Position numbers and translations under genes: made by a program
From: a virus
Direction: 5' to 3' (one strand)
IMG/VR virus record: IMGVR_UViG_3300043621_000103
Location: 1-25,344 of that record
DNA length: 25,344 bases
Part shown: positions 20,742 to 25,344 of the stretch, one piece after another
Layout: every line of letters begins with the position of its first letter
Position numbering within the stretch: the stretch's first letter is position 1
The notes under the pieces: generated by a model
What the model was told of the DNA's origin: nothing
The model's database searches: none
Seen by the model: the letters and a program-made list of their open reading frames with translations, nothing else

Positions 20742-22858
20742 TGCGGGAGCGCCGGCCCAGCGACGGGCGCCCCGTGCGCCATCGCGGCCTGAAGCATCTG
20801 GAGGACTTGCGGCGGGACTTCAGATCCCCCCACCGGCGGCGCGGGGCCTGGCGGGAGGCCCGTCAGCGCCCCAGGCCCGGCCATCGGCTGCGGCGGGGCC
20901 ATCCCCGGCATGCCCGGCGGCATCCCCGGCATTCCGGGCGCGGTCATCGGCATCGGCGGCCCGGCGGTGCCGAGCACGCTTTGCAGATCGCTCAGCCCGT
21001 AGAGATGAAACGCGCGCTGCAAAATCATCTCGCCGATTTTCGGGTTCTGCTGCATCTGCGTGAGCAGTTGCGGAAACACCTTCGCGAGCGCGGGCAAGGT
21101 CTGCGCGAAAAACAGATTGAAGTCCTCGCGCATCCGGTACTTGTCGGCGGTCTCGACACTGCCCTTCGGCACAAACGAGAAGTGCCCCGTCAGATCCTCG
21201 TGCGTAAACTTGAAGACGCCCTCGGTCGGCATCGTGAGCCCGATCGTCTGCAAGCCGCGCAACACGGACGTGTTCGGCGCCACGCCCGACTCCTGCGCGA
21301 GGAGTGACCGCCGCCAGATTTCATTCCGCAGTTGATAGAGTTCGGCCATCGCCTCTTGCAGGTGATGGACGGGTTCATCAATCCGCACGAACGACGCATG
21401 CGCTTCCTGCTGCACCTGGGTCGCGGTGATCTGCGTGGGCGAGCCGGCGCCGATGACGCTCTGATCGTTCAGGCCCGAGATGCGCTCGGCGGCCTCTTCG
21501 CAATCGCGTTTCTGGAACACGGTCGATTGCGGCACGTCGGCGACGGTCTGCTGTTGAATCTCGTCCATCCGCGCGACTTCGATGACCGCATTCGGGCCCC
21601 ACGGCTGATCGTCGGGATTCCAGTAGCCATCCTTCAATCGCTTGATGGGCGCGTTGGTCGCGAGCGCGCCGCGGTCGGCGATCTGATTGCGCAAGGCCGC
21701 GTGTTCTTCGGCGACGCCGGCGATCTTGTCGCCGACAAACGAGTAGCCGTACACCGAATCGGCGCGTGGAAACGGCGTGACGGAAATGAAGCGCACCTGC
21801 CGCAGCGAATCGTGCTCGAGGCGTACGCACACGCCGAACCGGACGCTCACGGTCGCAATCAACCACTCTTCGACGCCGTCATCGTCGATGTCGTAGAAGA
21901 GATGGACTTCCCAGAGTTCTTTTTCGGCCGTCGGGCCCTCTTGCGGCGCAATCGTCCGGCCCTGGCGCGTGTCCTCTTCGCGCTGATCGCGGTCGCCGTC
22001 GGTCCCGAGCTGATCGACGTGCCGATAGAAGCCTGCGCGCTGCCGTTGCTGGAGTTCGGGGAGCCGCAAGAACACACGTTTGGCAAACCCCCACACTTCG
22101 GAGGCGTCACGCGCATGCCCGGGCAGGAACAGGAAGTCTTTCATCGACAGCACGCGGTACTGCGGCCCGTCACAGACGGCCACCTGGTCGCTGTAATGGA
22201 CCGTGAGCGAGGGTTTCGCGCAGTTCGGCTCGTCGCACACCTCGAGCTGCCCATCGTCGCCGCGTTTCGGCGTCGGACGGCCCTGCTCGTCGAGTTGGAG
22301 CGCCCCGAACTCGTCGGTGACCGCGTGCACCTTCGTTTGCGCCTGAAATTTCCGCACGAGCCGGCGTTCGGAACACTCGAGGATGCCGTTGCCTTCAATC
22401 AGACTGGTATGAATCGCGCGGGCAAACCACGTACGGAGCTTTTCGTCCTTCGCTTTCCACTCGTGGAACGATTCGACCTTCGCGCACCGCTCCTGCGACT
22501 CCCCGTACCCGTCCACGGTGCAAATCGGGGACGGCCCGAAGACGACTTGCGTCAACCGGGCGCGCAGCGCATCGACTTTTTCGACCGGGAGCCAGGAACT
22601 GAGGTTGGCCGCATCGGGCCAGGCGCTACTGAGGTCTTGCGGGGTCTGTTCGTAGAGCTCGTGCCAGTAATCAATGCGCCCGTGGTCCTGCGTACTCTTC
22701 GCCCGGGCGTTCTCGGCGGCCTGAATTTCGTTGATGAGCCACTGGACGAACGTCTGTTCCTCGTCAGCGGACAGTTTGACGCGGTAGGGGTCGGTCTTGG
22801 CGGCGCCGCGGGCCAGGGGCACACCGGCGAGGCCGGGGATCGGGGCAGCGTCAGCCAT
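20738..22858 (-). CDS. Portal protein (P22-type)
   Basis: 706 residues. It begins with a short Ala/Pro tail and helices (EEQTFVQWLINEIQAAENARAKSTQDHGRIDYWHELYEQTP), then 'SSAWPDAANLSSWLPVEKVDALRARLTQVVFGPSPICTV', a conserved opening of P22-like portals. Later parts include 'YDIDDDGVEEWLIATV', 'PFPRADSVYGYSFVGDKIAGVAEEHAALRNQIADRGALATNAP', and a long crown helix with EAMAELYQLRNEIWRRSLLAQE. The last 80 residues are Met/Pro/Gly-rich. It forms the dodecamer at the vertex that takes in DNA. No Shine-Dalgarno is clear before the ATG, although the frame begins just after the divergent leader. It is first in the leftward morphogenesis operon. Confidence 0.9.
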   Translation of the reverse strand: MADAAPIPGLAGVPLARGAAKTDPYRVKLSADEEQTFVQWLINEIQAAENARAKSTQDHGRIDYWHELYEQTPQDLSSAWPDAANLSSWLPVEKVDALRARLTQVVFGPSPICTVDGYGESQERCAKVESFHEWKAKDEKLRTWFARAIHTSLIEGNGILECSERRLVRKFQAQTKVHAVTDEFGALQLDEQGRPTPKRGDDGQLEVCDEPNCAKPSLTVHYSDQVAVCDGPQYRVLSMKDFLFLPGHARDASEVWGFAKRVFLRLPELQQRQRAGFYRHVDQLGTDGDRDQREEDTRQGRTIAPQEGPTAEKELWEVHLFYDIDDDGVEEWLIATVSVRFGVCVRLEHDSLRQVRFISVTPFPRADSVYGYSFVGDKIAGVAEEHAALRNQIADRGALATNAPIKRLKDGYWNPDDQPWGPNAVIEVARMDEIQQQTVADVPQSTVFQKRDCEEAAERISGLNDQSVIGAGSPTQITATQVQQEAHASFVRIDEPVHHLQEAMAELYQLRNEIWRRSLLAQESGVAPNTSVLRGLQTIGLTMPTEGVFKFTHEDLTGHFSFVPKGSVETADKYRMREDFNLFFAQTLPALAKVFPQLLTQMQQNPKIGEMILQRAFHLYGLSDLQSVLGTAGPPMPMTAPGMPGMPPGMPGMAPPQPMAGPGALTGLPPGPAPPVGGSEVPPQVLQMLQAAMAHGAPVAGPALPQ

Positions 22859-22985
22859 GCGGCAACTGGCCGATAGTCTAGCACCGCAGAAGATTCATGC
22901 GGGCAGAAGTTTTGGAGGTACGATGGGCCGATGCGCGTCCGTGGGGACGGCACACCACGTCAGGCTCAGCAATGCAGGAGGGTAC
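22859..22985. promoter_or_regulatory. Divergent intergenic region with two rightward ribosome sites
   Basis: Between the leftward portal gene and the rightward repeat gene. Rightward, GGAGGTACGATG (ATG at 22923) and AGGAGGGTACATG (ATG at 22986) are two ribosome site-start units in the same frame. Leftward, no Shine-Dalgarno is visible before the portal ATG; TAGACT (about 25 bases upstream of it on the minus strand) is a weak -10-like word without a good -35. Promoters for both directions are expected here from gene order, but none can be placed with confidence. Confidence 0.45.
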
Positions 22986-23348
22986 ATGGCATCACGACTC
23001 GCGGTGATCACGTTCTTGGATGGGCAGGTGGATAACAGTCTGCCGGGCGGGGTCGGGGGGATTCCGACGCAGCCCATCTTTATCGGCGGCGGGGCGTCGC
23101 AGTTGCCGTCGTATGGCGGGGGCGGGTCGCCGTCGCATCCCATCTATCTCCCGCCACCCGGCCAGGCGGTGAATCTGCCGGTGTTTCCGTTTGACCCGAC
23201 GAAGCCCGTGGACCCGGACGAGCCGGTGGCGGGACAGTTGCCGGTCATGCCGGGCCGTCGGTACATCGTGAAGTGGCTGGCGTGTGTCGGGTTGATTTTG
23301 GTGCCGGACAACAGTCTGCCGACCGAGCCCGAGCCGGCGCCGAAGTAA
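22986..23348 (+). CDS. Pro/Gly-rich repeat protein, lone rightward gene
   Basis: 120 residues from the ATG with AGGAGG five bases upstream. After a conserved start, MASRLAVITFLDGQ, come VDNSLPGG, PTQPIFIGG, ASQLPSYGGGGSPSHPIYLPP and PVFPFDPTKPVDPDEP, then 'MPGRRYIVKWLACVGLILVPDNSLPTEPEPAPK'. Similar proteins, with (P/V)DNSLPG and SHPIYLP repeats before a short 'YIVxWxxxxGxxxVxP' domain, occur in many phages of high-GC bacteria beside structural genes, with no known role. The only rightward gene in this half of the window, it lies between two leftward operons. A longer form from the ATG at 22923 (141 residues) also has a strong ribosome site. Confidence 0.7.
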   Translation: MASRLAVITFLDGQVDNSLPGGVGGIPTQPIFIGGGASQLPSYGGGGSPSHPIYLPPPGQAVNLPVFPFDPTKPVDPDEPVAGQLPVMPGRRYIVKWLACVGLILVPDNSLPTEPEPAPK

Positions 23349-23355
23349 GACCGGG

Positions 23356-23410
23356 GGCGGTTCCAACTTGGATACGACTTGGGTGCCCAAGCCTCCGCGT
23401 TGGAACCGCC
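23356..23410. terminator. Nested hairpin between convergent genes
   Basis: GGCGGTTCCAAC (23356-23367) pairs perfectly with GTTGGAACCGCC (23399-23410). Inside the loop CTTGGG (23378-23383) pairs with CCCAAG (23386-23391). The structure begins eight bases after the rightward stop at 23348 and ends 21 bases before the leftward stop at 23432, so it can act on both strands. No long T-run follows, so it may be a bidirectional terminator of the GC-rich, U-poor kind or a transcript end-protector. Confidence 0.6.
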
Positions 23411-23431
23411 TCGATTCACGGATGCACCCCT

Positions 23432-24136
23432 TCACCCCGAGGGTGAATTCGGATACCACGCCTCGAATTGCGTCTTCATGGCGAGCAGCGCGGCGGGGGC
23501 CCCTTGGTCTCGCTGAAGTTCGGCCATCTCCGATAGCGCCGGCAGGCCGGACTCCACCGACGCGACGACCTCGGCCCGGGTCGCGGGGCGCCCCGCCGCG
23601 TAGAACAGCACGCGCGACGGTTCGCCCATTTCGAACAGCATCTTGCCGAGCGTCGCGCCTGTGGGCTTCCCCGCCACGATAGGACCAGGGCCACGGAAGG
23701 TGTTGTAGTGACGCGTGATCCACACGAGCGTCACGCCGGGATTGCGCGACAACGCGAACCCGTCGCTCTGTTTGAGCAGCGCCTCGTCATTGATCGTGTC
23801 ATCCTCGCGGCGGACCATGTGGGGCCGGGACAGAAACGGGCAGTTGCGTGCGGACCATTCGGCGCACTCGAGGTGCGACGGCGGTTCGGCGCTCGTGCGA
23901 TTGATGCCGCACATCGGCCCGACGACGAACGCGAGGTACCGGCCCAGTGGGTGGCCACAGACCCAGCACAACCGGTCACGGATGGCGCGTCGAAGTTTGG
24001 CACCGTCCATCGCGCGGAATTCGGGCACGCCGTGCTCCCAACTGACAAACCACGGGACGGGATAGCCGCGGGCGTCGAGCGGGAGCGTCTGCATGCGCGC
24101 CGGCAGGGCTTCGAGTTCTTTCCGCAGCTCGCTCAT
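23432..24136 (-). CDS. Conserved phage zinc-ribbon protein of unknown function
   Basis: 234 residues. It has the order seen in a family common in phages of Proteobacteria and other high-GC hosts: 'LPLDARGYPVPWFVSW', 'LCWVCGHPLGRYLAFVVGPMCGINRTSAEPPSHLECAEWSARNCPFLSRP', then 'GFALSRNPGVTLVWITR' and 'EPSRVLFYAAGRPATRAEVVASVESGLPAL'. Cys57, Cys60, Cys76, His88, Cys91 and Cys99 can form one or two metal sites. The family has no experimental role known to me. The ATG overlaps the preceding stop (ATGA). A TTCACCC-CGA-GGGTGAA hairpin covers the last codons. It is the last gene of the leftward operon that enters from the right. Confidence 0.82.
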   Translation of the reverse strand: MSELRKELEALPARMQTLPLDARGYPVPWFVSWEHGVPEFRAMDGAKLRRAIRDRLCWVCGHPLGRYLAFVVGPMCGINRTSAEPPSHLECAEWSARNCPFLSRPHMVRREDDTINDEALLKQSDGFALSRNPGVTLVWITRHYNTFRGPGPIVAGKPTGATLGKMLFEMGEPSRVLFYAAGRPATRAEVVASVESGLPALSEMAELQRDQGAPAALLAMKTQFEAWYPNSPSG

Positions 24137-24363
24137 CGGACCTCGCCTCCCGCCTCATCAGTTGCGGCTGGCGCCGCGTTCACCGGATCGGCGAAGTGGT
24201 CCGAGAAGAACGTCAGGACGCGCTGGCGTGCGCGATCCGTCGGCAATTGGGCGAGGACTCCGCAGACCATCGCGAACGCCTGCACGTCCGGCTGCTGCAA
24301 TCCGACCTCAATGTCCCGCGCCTGTTGTCGGTTGGCGACTTCCACATGAATCACCGCTCGCAT
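24133..24363 (-). CDS. Small protein, unknown function
   Basis: 76 residues, with GGAGGG before the ATG and a 4-base overlap (ATGA) with the next gene. It begins with a strand, MRAVIHVEVA, then helices (ARDIEVGLQQPDVQAFAMVCGVLAQLPTDRARQRVLTFFSDHFADP), then an Ala-rich acidic tail. The middle 'VxAFAxVxGxLxxLPxDxxRxRVLxFFxDxF' is like a small helical repeat found in phage proteins that have no assigned role. Placement in the coupled small-gene operon suggests a regulatory or host-takeover function, but nothing in the sequence shows it. Confidence 0.72.
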   Translation of the reverse strand: MRAVIHVEVANRQQARDIEVGLQQPDVQAFAMVCGVLAQLPTDRARQRVLTFFSDHFADPVNAAPAATDEAGGEVR

Positions 24364-24371
24364 CGGCCCTC

Positions 24372-24590
24372 CTAAGTCGGGTCATCAACGAAGACGTGGC
24401 AGCGCCCGCAATACCGGTGCGCCACATCGTTGGGGTGGTAGGAGACCGCGCCGCAGCGCGGACAGATGAACCGGGACGCGGCGGTTGCGAGCCACTCGTC
24501 TGCCGGGCAATGGCCGTCAATTCGTCGGCGACCGTGGCGCGCCGCGTCATGGATGCGGCGCGCCGAGGCCGAAGTGGGCGATTTGTTCAC
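24372..24590 (-). CDS. Double-CxxC zinc-ribbon protein, start uncertain (possible frameshift)
   Basis: The C-terminal part reads WLATAASRFICPRCGAVSYH, then PNDVAHRYCGRCHVFVDD: two CxxC pairs, a well-known small zinc ribbon ('FxCPRCGxxSxxPxDxxxxYCGxCH') of phages. The only in-frame start codon is a GTG at 24590 without a ribosome site, 44 bases inside the preceding gene. An ATG at 24550 overlaps the preceding stop in the usual ATGA way, but its frame (MTRRATVADELTAIARQTSG) is one base off and runs past the zinc ribbon. A single-base frame change near 24490-24510 would join them into a protein of about 60 residues. Either a frameshift, a sequence error or translation from the GTG explains this. 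Confidence 0.6.
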   Translation of the reverse strand: MNKSPTSASARRIHDAARHGRRRIDGHCPADEWLATAASRFICPRCGAVSYHPNDVAHRYCGRCHVFVDDPT

Positions 24591-24789
24591 GGGCGGCCTG
24601 GACCCAGCTCTCGAGCATCGCGACCGCCTCGTCTTTCGTCTCCGCGCGGCTCGCGATCAGACTCACGACCTCGTACTGGAGGGCGGCGATGATGTCGCCG
24701 AGGGTCTCGCGCGGCATCGTCGTCAACAGAAAGGCCCGTAGCCGAAGATGGAGCTCGTCCGCGCGTTCGGGCGAGAAGGGCACGCTCAT
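24547..24789 (-). CDS. Small helical protein
   Basis: 80 residues with ATGA overlap at its start with the gene before and a TGA that overlaps the ATG at 24550. It is helical almost throughout: 'SPERADELHLRLRAFLLTTMPRETLGDIIAALQYEVVSLIASRAETKDEAVAMLESWVQAAREQIAHFG'. The 'AETKDEAVAMLESWVQAAREQI' ending resembles short regulatory helical proteins common in phage small-gene operons. No family is named with confidence. It lies between the 136-residue protein and the zinc ribbon gene, all in one coupled leftward operon. Confidence 0.74.
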   Translation of the reverse strand: MSVPFSPERADELHLRLRAFLLTTMPRETLGDIIAALQYEVVSLIASRAETKDEAVAMLESWVQAAREQIAHFGLGAPHP

Positions 24790-25196
24790 GAGGGAAACAC
24801 CGTCTCGCGACTCCCCTGCCGGAGTTCGCGAAAGTCGACCAGGGCGGCGCTCGCCTGCTGGTCCGACAGGCCGATGCTCGTCGTCAAGAACGTGTACATC
24901 ATCTGGTCCGAGACGGCGGCCTCGATGGCGCCGTGGAGCATCCCGACGATTTCGCGCGCCTTGGGGAGATCCATCTGCGTCAGTTGGCCATTGAGCGCGA
25001 TTTCGATGCGGCCTTCCTTCGTGCTACGACTCAGCAGTGACGACACCGTGAATTCCGTGTTCACCGGCCCGTCGTTATTGGCGCGCAGATCGACATGGCG
25101 CAAGGCGATGCGATCGTCGTCGTGTGAAATGTCCGCGGCGTCAAGAAGGCCACGCAGGGCGGCGTACACGGTGCGAGGAATCGTCAAGGTTTTCAT
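24786..25196 (-). CDS. Hypothetical protein of the right-hand operon
   Basis: 136 residues from the ATG after AGGAG; the open frame reaches further upstream, but that part overlaps the preceding gene. It begins with KTLTIPRTVYAALRGLLDAA, then acidic and charged turns (DISHDDDRIALRHVDL), strand-like 'EFTVSSLLSRSTKEGRIEIALNG' and a helical C-terminus (DLPKAREIVGMLHGAIEAAVSDQMMYTFLTTSIGLSDQQASAALVDFRELR). The start overlaps the preceding stop as ATGA, and the stop overlaps the next start in the same way. Function is unknown; no catalytic or DNA-binding motif is visible. Confidence 0.74.
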   Translation of the reverse strand: MKTLTIPRTVYAALRGLLDAADISHDDDRIALRHVDLRANNDGPVNTEFTVSSLLSRSTKEGRIEIALNGQLTQMDLPKAREIVGMLHGAIEAAVSDQMMYTFLTTSIGLSDQQASAALVDFRELRQGSRETVFPS

Positions 25197-25344
25197 CGTG
25201 TCTCCTGTAGCGGATCGGGGCGCGTCTTGTCCCCGCAGATACATCGGCTGAACGGCCAATCGCACGCGGCATGGAGCGGCATCGCGGCTAACAGTCGCGC
25301 CATCGTCTCCTTGGATCGGGCTTCGTCCTTGTCCCGTTGCTGGC
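25193..25344 (-). CDS. C-terminal part of a gene that enters from the right edge
   Basis: An open frame on the minus strand from the right edge to a TGA that overlaps the next ATG (ATGA). The visible 50 residues include KDEARSKETMARLLAAMPLH, then CDWPFSRCICGDKTRPDPLQE, with three Cys (CDW...CIC). The start lies beyond the window. The ATGA junction, the same as at three other junctions in this operon, is the main reason to accept it over the alternative open frame that continues from the 136-residue gene. The product is not recognised; a small Cys-rich protein is likely. Confidence 0.55.
   Translation of the reverse strand, partial: QQRDKDEARSKETMARLLAAMPLHAACDWPFSRCICGDKTRPDPLQETR

Noticed and set aside
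21332-22876. Rightward open frame of about 514 residues opposite the portal gene
   Set aside because: The portal protein is clearly recognised on the minus strand; the antisense frame has no recognisable domain.
23431-23447. TTCACCC-CGA-GGGTGAA hairpin as a separate terminator
   Set aside because: It lies inside the last codons of the 234-residue gene, so it may only be coding sequence; the nested hairpin next to it is a better terminator candidate.

Overview
The window is most of the virion-structure region and the integration module of a temperate tailed bacteriophage. The DNA is uniformly GC-rich and the genes are packed tightly, with many 1-, 4- and 8-base overlaps. The head and tail set (P22-type portal of about 700 residues, scaffold, HK97-fold capsid protein, SU10-like adaptor, beta-rich nozzle protein, three large low-complexity presumed ejection proteins, no sheath or tape measure in view) points to a podovirus-like, short-tailed phage. 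The host cannot be named from the sequence; a high-GC environmental bacterium is likely, with a tRNA-Lys(TTT) gene as the integration target.

Layout. Positions 1-1643 (+ strand): a small excisionase-like helix-turn-helix protein, a DUF4177-like small protein and an atypical tyrosine recombinase. Positions 1644-1934 hold no gene but look like a complete attP: four copies of GGCAAGGT, a perfect IHF consensus, a 42-base 3' half of tRNA-Lys(TTT), then further short direct repeats. Because phage genes lie on both sides of the core, the sequence probably comes from the circular or virion form, or a tandem copy, rather than from the edge of a single provirus.

Positions 1935-22858 are one long leftward (- strand) morphogenesis array. 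In order of transcription: portal, small helical protein, GroES-like co-chaperonin, RyR-domain protein, scaffold, conserved head protein, a 296-base non-coding gap, decoration-type protein, major capsid protein, a 33-residue Lys/Pro peptide, several fibre or decoration proteins, adaptor, two tiny linker genes, nozzle, fibre, beta-sandwich protein, Gly/Ala-rich membrane-like protein, three large presumed internal virion proteins and a small two-helix membrane protein.

The 296-base gap contains the most striking signal: an 18-bp perfect palindrome whose 14-bp core is identical to the chromosomal ParB-binding site parS (Pseudomonas/Myxococcus type). It sits in the leader of the capsid genes, and no ParB gene is visible in the window.

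Positions 22859-25344: a lone rightward Pro/Gly-rich repeat gene with two in-frame starts, each with its own strong ribosome binding site; a nested hairpin between converging genes; and a second leftward operon of small accessory genes (zinc-ribbon proteins and helical proteins), stop-start coupled, entering from beyond the right edge. No terminase, lysis enzyme, replication gene or repressor is visible here.
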